Shown: positions 1 through 5,072 of the stretch, piece by piece
Numbering within the stretch: the first letter of the stretch is position 1
Layout of the letters: the number at the start of each line of letters is the position of its first letter
NCBI GenBank assembly: GCA_001818355.1
Contig: MHKJ01000018.1
Span: forward strand, 19,796 to 24,867
Origin: Candidatus Kerfeldbacteria bacterium RIFOXYC2_FULL_38_9
GTDB lineage: Bacteria; Patescibacteriota; Patescibacteriia; UBA9570; XYC2-FULL-38-9
DNA length: 5,072 bases
Direction of reading: 5' to 3'
Made by a program: the position numbers and the translations under genes
Notes under the pieces: generated by a model
Told to the model about the DNA's origin: nothing
What the model saw: the letters and a program-made list of their open reading frames with translations, nothing else
Database searches by the model: none

Positions 1-33
1 ATATCTTAACCTTATCTTGATTTAATGTCTTTT

Positions 34-2301
34 TCAAGTCTTGGCGTAAAATCTCTTTTTTTGTTTTCTTTTTTTAGCCAAAAGCTCTACGGCCATAGTG
101 GTGGTAATTTTTTCCGGTGCAATCCCTAGTTTTTTATTTATGGAAACATTAGTCACACCATCGGTTATATAAGGACCAAAACGACCATTTTTAATCAAAA
201 TTTTCTGTTTTGAATTAGGATCCTCTCCTAATTCGGCCAAAGGAGTAGCCAGCTTTTTCTTTTTTTCTTCTGATTCGGTTAACAAAGTTTTGGCCTCAGA
301 CAGAGAAATCGTACGAGGGTCCTGATTTTTAAGAGAGGCAGTGACGTTGCCGGCGCGTAAATAAGGACCAAAACGACCATCATCAGCCAAAATTTCATCT
401 CCATTTTCTCTTTTACCAACTTTTCTTGGTAAAATAAGCAAATGCTTTGCCTCCTCCAGGGTAATGGTTTCAATAGATTGTCCCTTGAAAAGACTAGCGC
501 TTTTTGGTTTTGGCAATTTTGCTTTTTTATCTTCAGCCGACCACTCTCCCAGCTGAACAAAAGGACCGAACCTTCCATTTTTGACAATAATATTTTTACC
601 GCTTTCCAAGTCTTTACCAACAACACGTTCTTTCATAATATCGCCTTTGTTGAGCAGAGAATCTTTGTTGGTTAGGTTTTCGTGAAAAGGAGTATAAAAA
701 TTTTCTACCAGCTTTGTCCAATTTTGTTGTCCACTTTCTACACCGTCTAAATCTTTTTCCATTTTAGCGGTAAATTCAAAATCTACAATGCGTTCAAAAT
801 GTTCAAATAACAAATCATTGACAATATAAGCAATGGCCAGGGGATAGAGTTTTTTGTTTTGATCTCGTTCCACATAACCGCGGCTAATTACCGTGCTGAT
901 AGTGGGTGCGTAAGTGGAAGGTCTACCAATGCCGTATTCTTCTAAAGCTTTTACTAGCGTGGCATCAGAATAACGAGCCGTGGGTTCAGTAAAATGTTTA
1001 GCGGGAATAATTTCTTGGTGAGCCACCGCATCGCCTTCAGCTAAAGCAGGTAAAATTTTATCTTGAGCGGAATGATAAACTTTCATAAAGCCGTCAAACA
1101 GTACATTACTGCCGTTGGCGCGAAAAGTATAATTTTTTGCTTTTAAATCCACAGTTGTTCTTTCCAAAATCGCATTTGGCATTTGTGTTGCCACAGTTCT
1201 GCGCCAAATTAAATCATATAATCTTTTTTGGCCGTTGTCTCGAGATTTAAAAGTTTGCGGAGTGACATTCACATCAGTGGGACGAATAGCTTCGTGGGCT
1301 TCTTGTGCGCCTTTGGATTTGGTTTTATAAACCCGACTGCCGGTGGCGTATTGCGGGCCAAAACTTTTTTGCAGAAATTTTTGCGTATTGGCTAAAAAAG
1401 TTTGAGCTAAATTTAAAGAATCCGTACGCATGTAGGTGATTTTTCCGGTTTCATATAGTTTTTGCGCCAGCACCATAGTTTGTTTGGCAGAAAACCCGAG
1501 TTGATTATTAGCTTCAATTTGGAGGGTGGAAGTGGTAAGAGGAGCGGGCGCTTTTTTAACTATTTCTTTTTTTTCTGTCTTGGCTACAGAAAAATCAGCA
1601 TTTTTCAGATCATTAACTATTTTTTGTGCCGTCGGCTCATTTTTTATATCCAATTTTTTTAAAATCCGATCATCAATAGCGTTTAATTTACCAGGAAATT
1701 TTATTTTATTTTTTTCAAAATCAGTTTCAATAGTCCAGTATTCCTCTTTTTTAAAAGCATCTCGTTCTCGTTCTCTTTCCACAATCATGCGCACCGCCAC
1801 TGATTGCACGCGACCGGCGGAAAGTCCGTATTGCACTTTTTTCCATAAAAAAGGAGATAATTCGTAGCCCACTAACCGATCTACTATCCGGCGCGCTTGT
1901 TGAGCATTGACGCTGTTTTGATCAATATCTCGCGGATTTTCTAAAGCGTGTACAATAGCTTCTTTGGTGATTTCATGAAAAACAATACGCTTCACCGCTT
2001 TATTTTTTACATCTAAAATTTCATAAAGATGCCAAGCAATCGCCTCTCCTTCGCGGTCTTCGTCTGTGGCTAGATAGATTTCGTCTGCTTTTTTGGCCAG
2101 TTTGCGCAAAATACGAACTTGCGTTTCAGCTTTTTGAGGAATGACATAATCAGGAGTAAAGTTTTGTTTGATATTCACCCCGATTTTACTTTTAGGCAAA
2201 TCACGCACATGGCCGAAAGAAGACTCAATAACGTAATCTTTATTTAAAAATTTGGTGATAGTTTTGGCTTTGGTAGGGGATTCGACAATGACCAGTTTCA
2301 T
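34..2301 (-). CDS. topA: DNA topoisomerase I (type IA), zinc-free C-terminus
   Basis: A 755-residue type IA topoisomerase, which relaxes negatively supercoiled DNA by transient single-strand cleavage in the nucleoid. Seen: an N-terminal Toprim domain with VESPTKAKT (Glu7, Lys11) and the acidic triad in TDEDREGE (Asp80, Asp82, Glu84); HEIT at 109-112; SAGRVQS at 161-167; the active-site tyrosine in ITYMRTDS (Tyr290, Arg292); HEAIRPTD at 336-343; and EEYGIGRPSTYA near 454-465. The C-terminus has three GRFGP repeats (about 576-580, 642-646, 706-710) of the Toprim_Crpt type in place of zinc fingers, and the whole protein contains no cysteine. It ends in a lysine/arginine-rich tail (743-750), likely a DNA contact. 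The start MKLVIVESPTKAK is the family's usual N-terminus, although no Shine-Dalgarno precedes it. It follows folC by 64 bp and seems to have its own promoter. All catalytic residues are present, so an active enzyme is expected. Confidence 0.98.
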   Translation of the reverse strand: MKLVIVESPTKAKTITKFLNKDYVIESSFGHVRDLPKSKIGVNIKQNFTPDYVIPQKAETQVRILRKLAKKADEIYLATDEDREGEAIAWHLYEILDVKNKAVKRIVFHEITKEAIVHALENPRDIDQNSVNAQQARRIVDRLVGYELSPFLWKKVQYGLSAGRVQSVAVRMIVERERERDAFKKEEYWTIETDFEKNKIKFPGKLNAIDDRILKKLDIKNEPTAQKIVNDLKNADFSVAKTEKKEIVKKAPAPLTTSTLQIEANNQLGFSAKQTMVLAQKLYETGKITYMRTDSLNLAQTFLANTQKFLQKSFGPQYATGSRVYKTKSKGAQEAHEAIRPTDVNVTPQTFKSRDNGQKRLYDLIWRRTVATQMPNAILERTTVDLKAKNYTFRANGSNVLFDGFMKVYHSAQDKILPALAEGDAVAHQEIIPAKHFTEPTARYSDATLVKALEEYGIGRPSTYAPTISTVISRGYVERDQNKKLYPLAIAYIVNDLLFEHFERIVDFEFTAKMEKDLDGVESGQQNWTKLVENFYTPFHENLTNKDSLLNKGDIMKERVVGKDLESGKNIIVKNGRFGPFVQLGEWSAEDKKAKLPKPKSASLFKGQSIETITLEEAKHLLILPRKVGKRENGDEILADDGRFGPYLRAGNVTASLKNQDPRTISLSEAKTLLTESEEKKKKLATPLAELGEDPNSKQKILIKNGRFGPYITDGVTNVSINKKLGIAPEKITTTMAVELLAKKRKQKKRFYAKT
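55..61 (-). other. A AAA AAG slippery heptamer near the 3' end of topA
   Basis: In the topA reading frame, codons CAA AAA AAG (63-55) contain A_AAA_AAG in the phase that promotes -1 frameshifting in dnaX. The -1 frame after it is open to the left edge of the window (EILRQDLKKTLNQDKVKI and onward), whereas the normal frame stops 19 bases past the heptamer at TGA (36-34). No convincing stimulatory hairpin is visible: a weak CTTGA/TCAAG stem begins about 16 nt downstream, which is far. It may be just a lysine-rich tail in an A-rich gene. Confidence 0.25.
169..380. repeat. Direct repeat pair inside topA encoding the GRFGP modules
   Basis: The 20-base sequence ataaggaccaaaacgaccat occurs exactly at 169-188 and again at 361-380, a separation of 192 bp (64 codons). 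A diverged third copy (four mismatches in 18) is at 561-578. These encode the GRFGP-Y/F core of the three C-terminal TopA repeats. They are domain duplications inside a gene and not a mobile repeat. The exact identity of two copies may reflect recent exchange between modules or simple constraint. Confidence 0.8.
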
Positions 2302-2334
2302 AAATTAGTTTAAAAATGATTTTTTAAAAGTATG

Positions 2335-2364
2335 TTCCTCTTTATAAAGGAGGAATATTTTTTT
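2335..2364 (+). terminator. Inverted repeat between folC and topA; terminator-like on the plus strand
   Basis: The arms TTCCTC (2335-2340) and GAGGAA (2350-2355) enclose TTTATAAAG and can form a 6-bp stem extended by two A-T pairs past one bulged base. Read on the plus strand it is followed by seven T residues (2358-2364), as in an intrinsic terminator. Read on the minus strand the T run is missing (ACATACTTTT follows), so readthrough from folC into topA is likely. No plus-strand gene precedes it. It could block antisense transcription into folC, or be an operator, because the palindrome covers the topA -10 box. Confidence 0.4.
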
Positions 2365-2369
2365 GTCAA
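2341..2369 (-). promoter_or_regulatory. Promoter of topA, overlapping the folC stop codon
   Basis: On the minus strand, a perfect TTGACA (-35) lies at 2369-2364 and TATAAA (-10, five of six) at 2346-2341, with a 17-bp spacer. This is close to the sigma-70/sigma-A ideal. The TGA inside TTGACA is the folC stop codon. Predicted transcription start is near 2334, giving a leader of about 33 nt without a Shine-Dalgarno before topA. The promoter would let topA be expressed apart from dprA-folC. Activity is inferred from sequence alone. Confidence 0.7.
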
Positions 2370-3682
2370 ACAGGAAAGCAGTTGCGTTTTTCCACAATAC
2401 CTTGTTCTAAGATGAAAGATTGGCGCAATTTTCCGCATAAATAAAGAGAGCCTGTGATTAAAATAAGAGGGTTTTTATCAGCATTTTTTTGGCGGCAATT
2501 TTTTAAACAAGCGCTTAATGCTTTGGTAGCCACGGGTTCTAAAATAATTTTAATAGCGGGGTTTATTTTGTGTAAAACGCGACCTACTTGAGAGCTAGGA
2601 ATGGAGCCAAAGCCGGGCAACTGAAAAGAGGTTAAATAAGCAGTATCTACTAATTTTGCTAATGGCGCCAAAAGTTCGGTTACCTTTTTACCTTTTTTGG
2701 CTGCAAAAATTAAGTAGAATTTACCCCAGGGTTTAAATTGTTTTAAAGTTTTGGTTAAAGCCAAAATTTTTGCCAGATCGTGCGCGCCATCTAAAATGAT
2801 CAAGGGTTTTTTTTGCAAAATTTCTATGCGCGCCGGCAAACGGGCTTTTTGCAGGCCTTTTTTAATCATTGCTGGTTTGATTTTTAAATGTTTAGCCGCG
2901 GCTTCAGCCAGAGCTGCATTGTTTTGTTGATGAGCGCCCGGCATTATTAAAGTAAAATTTTTGGCTGGTTGTGCATAATGAATTTTTTGGTGAAATTTTT
3001 TCGCTTCTTTGTTAAAAATTTTGCGTACGCTGGGTTTAGTTTCGGCAGAGAAAATAACTGAATTTTTTTTAATAATTCCGGCTTTATGCCAGGCGATTGC
3101 TGTTACTGTTTTGCCCAGCACCTCCGTATGATCCAGGCTGACATTGGTGAGTATGCAAATTAAAGGGGCGGGAATAATATTGGTTAAATCATATCTGCCA
3201 CCACAACTGGTTTCTATTACCAACCATTGACAATGTTCCTTTTTAAAAGCGATTAAAGCTACGGCAAAAGCAATTTCTGAATAAGATGGCCGCCAAGGAT
3301 CATTGTGTTTTAATCTCTCCACCAAAGGCAAAACTTTATTTACGGCCCAAATGAAAGATTGCGGATTGATTAGTTTACCGCGTACCTGCATGCGCTCTAA
3401 AGTGGTACTGACGTGCGGTGAAGTATGCAAACCGACATTGTAACGAGCGGCATGTAAAACTTCGTAAATCATGGTGGCAGTAGAGCCCTTACCCGCAGTT
3501 CCGGCTACGTGAATATAATTAAAATTTTTTTCCGGATTTTTTAATTTGGCCATAAGCCGCTGAGTTCTTTCTAAAAAAAACTTTCCATTTTTTTGAACAG
3601 TGCTGTCCATATAAGATTTTTTCAGAGGCTGAATGGTTTTTTCCAAGCGCCTTACTGCTTTTTTATAGTCAGAGAAAATCAT
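2366..3682 (-). CDS. folC: Folylpolyglutamate synthase / dihydrofolate synthase
   Basis: A 438-residue Mur-ligase-family enzyme that adds glutamate to dihydropteroate or tetrahydrofolate using ATP, in the cytoplasm. Seen: an ATP-binding P-loop HVAGTAGKGST (59-68, Lys65); HTSPHVS (87-93); ETSCGGRYDLTN (157-168), matching the usual EVGLGGRLDATN; TNVSLDHTEVLG (179-190); WHKAGIIK (198-205), where Lys200 matches the lysine carbamylated in this family; GAHQQNNAA (249-257); LPARIE (282-287); LDGAHD (297-302); and ITGSLYLCG (409-417). Length is normal for FolC. Several motif positions differ from the usual consensus (His for Glu before Lys200, Ala for Gly in PGR, Asp for Asn in DGAHN), so substrate preference cannot be read from sequence. 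It lies 17 bp after dprA, so it is probably in the same transcript. No Shine-Dalgarno precedes the ATG. The next Met (residue 25) would cut into the usual N-terminal helix, so Met1 is preferred. No other folate gene is in view. Confidence 0.93.
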   Translation of the reverse strand: MIFSDYKKAVRRLEKTIQPLKKSYMDSTVQKNGKFFLERTQRLMAKLKNPEKNFNYIHVAGTAGKGSTATMIYEVLHAARYNVGLHTSPHVSTTLERMQVRGKLINPQSFIWAVNKVLPLVERLKHNDPWRPSYSEIAFAVALIAFKKEHCQWLVIETSCGGRYDLTNIIPAPLICILTNVSLDHTEVLGKTVTAIAWHKAGIIKKNSVIFSAETKPSVRKIFNKEAKKFHQKIHYAQPAKNFTLIMPGAHQQNNAALAEAAAKHLKIKPAMIKKGLQKARLPARIEILQKKPLIILDGAHDLAKILALTKTLKQFKPWGKFYLIFAAKKGKKVTELLAPLAKLVDTAYLTSFQLPGFGSIPSSQVGRVLHKINPAIKIILEPVATKALSACLKNCRQKNADKNPLILITGSLYLCGKLRQSFILEQGIVEKRNCFPV

Positions 3683-3699
3683 GCTGAGAGTGTAACAAA

Positions 3700-4812
3700 T
3701 TATTTTACATATTGTCCATTACCGCAGTCGTGCAAGGCGGTTTTTAAAACCAAAGCAGTAACCAGTTGCATAATTTCGGAGATTGTTTTCTCACTTTTTT
3801 TAGTTAAAGCTTCTAAGGTTAAGGGTGTTCCTTCAAAACAAGCTAGAATTTCTTTTTCTGCCGGTGAAAAATTTTGAGAGGTGATATTTTCTTGATCAGT
3901 GTTTAGATTTTGCCGCAAGTATTCCAAAGCGCTAAACAGCGAAGCGCAAGAAAGCCAAGGGGTCGCTCCTTGTTCGATGAGCCAGTTGGTGCCGCTGGAG
4001 CGCTGAGAAAAAATATCTCCCGGTACGGCAAAAACCTCTCGGTTGTTCTCTCTGGCAAAACGCGCGGTAATTAAAGAGCCGCTTTTTTTATTAGCTTCCA
4101 CCACAATAGTTGCTGGCGCTAAACCGGCAATAATGCGGTTGCGTTCCGGAAAATTTTTCGGATAGCTGATAGTGCCGGGAGCGTATTCCGAAATCAGCAA
4201 TCCGTTATTTTTTAAAATTTCTTTGGCCAGACCCAAATTGATAGCCGGATAAATTTCCTCATCTAAGACCGAGGTGCCCAAAACCGCAATAGTTTTGCCG
4301 TGAAAATTTAAAGTTTGTTTGTGAGTCTCGCCATCAATACCAAAAGCCAAGCCGCTGACCGTCACAAAATTAAATCGCACCAGTTGTTCGACCGCATCTT
4401 GTACTACGCGTTGGCCATAAGCGGTAGCTTTACGACTGCCGATCATAGACACCAGACGTTTGCTATTTAACAATTTTATATTGCCGCGACAATAAAGCAA
4501 AAAAGGCGGCCAGGCTATTTCTCGTAACAATTTAGGGTAGTCGGCGTTGAGCGGAGTGAGTAATTGAATATGATGTTTTTTTTGCACCAACTGGAATTCT
4601 TGCCAGGTTTTTTCCACATTTATTTTTTGACGTTGATATACAAACTGGTAAGCATTTTTATTTTTTACTTTTGCCTTTCGTAAACTTTCTTCACTTGCTT
4701 GCCATAAATTTTGGGCAGACTTAAAAATCGTCAATAAGCGATGGATTTTAGGCAAATCCAAAGCACTAATTAAATTAAGTGCGTGTAAATACTTGGTTTC
4801 TAATTGAGACAT
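3700..4812 (-). CDS. dprA: DNA-processing protein DprA/Smf
   Basis: A 370-residue DprA. In the known family this cytoplasmic protein binds incoming single-stranded DNA during natural transformation, shields it and loads RecA. Seen: an N-terminal helical, SAM/HhH-like segment (about 1-70); YPKLLREIAWPPFLLYCRG (92-110), which leads into the Rossmann-like core; MIGSRKATAYG (123-133); VSGLAFGIDGETH (152-164); TIAVLGTSVLDEEIYP (174-189); ISEYAPG (207-213); NFPERNRIIAGLA (220-232); VVEANKKSGSLITA (237-250); and FAVPGD (261-266) ending in LIEQGA (278-283). The C-terminal part (about 313-370) fits the DprA winged-helix domain. All core signatures are present and the length is typical. It is the first gene of the minus-strand cluster, with a promoter and a terminator-like hairpin in its leader. 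The only strong Shine-Dalgarno-like GAGGAG is about 20 nt from the ATG and lies inside that hairpin. Its presence suggests DNA-uptake ability, but no other competence gene is visible here. Confidence 0.96.
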   Translation of the reverse strand: MSQLETKYLHALNLISALDLPKIHRLLTIFKSAQNLWQASEESLRKAKVKNKNAYQFVYQRQKINVEKTWQEFQLVQKKHHIQLLTPLNADYPKLLREIAWPPFLLYCRGNIKLLNSKRLVSMIGSRKATAYGQRVVQDAVEQLVRFNFVTVSGLAFGIDGETHKQTLNFHGKTIAVLGTSVLDEEIYPAINLGLAKEILKNNGLLISEYAPGTISYPKNFPERNRIIAGLAPATIVVEANKKSGSLITARFARENNREVFAVPGDIFSQRSSGTNWLIEQGATPWLSCASLFSALEYLRQNLNTDQENITSQNFSPAEKEILACFEGTPLTLEALTKKSEKTISEIMQLVTALVLKTALHDCGNGQYVK

Positions 4813-4826
4813 AATATTTGATAAAT

Positions 4827-4863
4827 AAAAAACTCCTCAAAAACGGGCTGTTTTATAAGGAGT
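4827..4863 (-). terminator. Terminator-like hairpin in the dprA leader (possible attenuator)
   Basis: On the minus strand, ACTCCT (4863-4858) pairs with AGGAGT (4837-4832). The stem continues inward through one U-G pair, one A-U pair, a bulge, four A-U pairs and a C-G pair, closing on the loop AGCCC. The 3' arm runs straight into a T tract (4832-4827) and then ATTTAT. This is the form of an intrinsic terminator, and its direction is minus only. It lies between the predicted dprA start of transcription (about 4867) and the dprA ATG (4812), so it would act on dprA's own transcript. The GAGGAG in the 3' arm would be masked when the stem is closed. Confidence 0.6.
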
Positions 4864-4873
4864 GTCCAATTTC

Positions 4874-4902
4874 ACTATAACACAACTCTTCTTTTTTTCC
4901 AA
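4874..4902 (-). promoter_or_regulatory. Promoter of dprA-folC(-topA), extended -10 type
   Basis: On the minus strand, TTGGAA (-35, four of six matches) lies at 4902-4897 and TATAGT (-10, five of six) at 4879-4874, with a 17-bp spacer. TGT directly before the -10 forms an extended -10 element. Transcription would start near 4867, giving a leader of about 55 nt that is mostly filled by the hairpin at 4832-4863. Inferred from sequence; no measured start is available. Confidence 0.6.
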
Positions 4903-4920
4903 TCATTTTCGTGATATAAT
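4892..4920 (+). promoter_or_regulatory. Promoter of the MFS-like gene, extended -10 type
   Basis: TATAAT, a perfect -10 box, lies at 4915-4920 and is preceded by TGA (4912-4914), an extended -10 element. The -35 position at 17-bp spacing (4892-4897) is only a T run, so the promoter would rely on the extended -10. The start of transcription is expected around 4927, essentially at the first ATG of the gene (4928). The weak -35 region touches the -35 of the divergent dprA promoter. Confidence 0.55.
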
Positions 4921-4927
4921 AAAGAAT

Positions 4928-5072
4928 ATGGAAAGAATACCAACCATGTTTAAGATAGTGCGCAGTGATATTAAAAGTTTACCTAAGCCGGCATTGCTGA
5001 TGATTGTGGCTATGTCTTTATATACTTTTGGCTGGGGCTTTGCCGATCCCTTTTTTTCTCTTTATTTAGATA
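4928..5072 (+). CDS. Major Facilitator Superfamily transporter, N-terminal fragment (runs off right edge)
   Basis: Only the first 48 codons are in the window. Translation gives a short basic cytoplasmic N-terminus (MERIPTMFKIVRSDIKSLPK) followed by a hydrophobic first membrane segment (about residues 22-45) ending in FGWGFADPFFSLYL, a pattern typical of TM1 of MFS permeases. Substrate cannot be told from this piece. Two in-frame ATGs compete. The one at 4928 sits 8 bases after a TATAAT box, which would make the mRNA nearly leaderless. The one at 4946 (residue 7) has GGAAAG ten bases upstream and would have a leader of about 19 nt. It is divergent from dprA and shares its promoter region. The MFS assignment rests on hydrophobicity plus the G-W-G-F-x-D-P pattern, so another polytopic membrane protein remains possible. 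Confidence 0.68.
   Translation, partial: MERIPTMFKIVRSDIKSLPKPALLMIVAMSLYTFGWGFADPFFSLYLD

Noticed and set aside
279..626. Minus-strand open frame of 115 codons
   Set aside because: It lies wholly inside topA in another frame, has low-complexity leucine/lysine content and matches no family.
442..675. Plus-strand open frame of 77 codons
   Set aside because: Antisense to the conserved C-terminal repeats of topA; no promoter or recognisable motif.
1462..1867. Two overlapping plus-strand open frames rich in Phe/Ser
   Set aside because: Antisense shadows of lysine-rich topA codons (TTT/TTC runs read from AAA/GAA); no family resemblance.
3593..3877. Plus-strand open frame of 94 codons across the dprA-folC junction
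   Set aside because: Antisense to two well-supported genes, with no start signal and no recognisable domain.
34..4812. Alternative genetic code with TGA as glycine, as in some CPR lineages
   Set aside because: No TGA occurs within any of the three long reading frames. The TGA codons at the ends of topA and folC fall where the families normally end.
4821..4838. GAGGAG as the ribosome binding site for dprA
   Set aside because: It is about 20 nt from the ATG, too far for normal use. No ATG, GTG or TTG lies at proper distance; the only near candidate, ATT at 4826, opens a frame of eight codons.
4852..4857. TATAAA in the dprA leader as an alternative -10 box
   Set aside because: No -35-like hexamer lies at 16-19 bp upstream, and it is part of the hairpin stem. 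The TATAGT at 4879-4874 is better supported.
1..5072. CRISPR array, tRNA/rRNA, insertion sequence or prophage remnants
   Set aside because: No regularly spaced repeats, transposase-like frames or terminal inverted repeats were seen. The two gaps (64 and 115 bp) hold promoters and hairpins with no cloverleaf. The only repeats are protein modules in topA.

Overview
The window holds three complete genes on the minus strand and the first 48 codons of a fourth gene on the plus strand. Transcribed right to left they are dprA (DNA-processing protein), folC (folylpolyglutamate/dihydrofolate synthase) and topA (DNA topoisomerase I). The partial plus-strand gene at the right edge looks like the start of a Major Facilitator Superfamily transporter. 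The sequence is AT-rich with long A/T runs. The combination of AT-rich leaders, no clear Shine-Dalgarno sequences, a cysteine-free TopA and diverged FolC motifs suggests an uncultivated bacterium, possibly of the Patescibacteria/CPR type. This is an inference from style only, not from a marker gene. No TGA falls inside a reading frame and tryptophan is encoded by TGG, so the standard bacterial code fits.

Layout: 1-33 lies past the topA stop and shows no terminator. topA fills 34-2301. The 64-bp gap 2302-2365, together with the end of folC, carries a near-consensus promoter for topA and an inverted repeat. folC (2366-3682) lies 17 bp behind dprA (3700-4812), so the two are almost certainly co-transcribed. 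The 115-bp gap 4813-4927 is a divergent control region. It has a minus-strand promoter for dprA, a terminator-like hairpin between that promoter and the dprA start, and a plus-strand extended -10 promoter just ahead of the transporter start.

Working together: DprA protects incoming single-stranded DNA and loads RecA on it in natural transformation, and TopA removes negative supercoils. FolC builds or retains folate cofactors for one-carbon metabolism. The order makes dprA-folC-topA a likely operon with a second internal promoter for topA. This is essentially a housekeeping region and I see no mobile element, CRISPR, RNA gene or novel multi-gene system. The points worth a second look are regulatory: a possible attenuator in the dprA leader, the topA promoter built into the folC stop codon and a palindrome, a possibly leaderless transporter mRNA, and a dnaX-type A AAA AAG slippery heptamer near the end of topA that leads into an open -1 frame running off the left edge.
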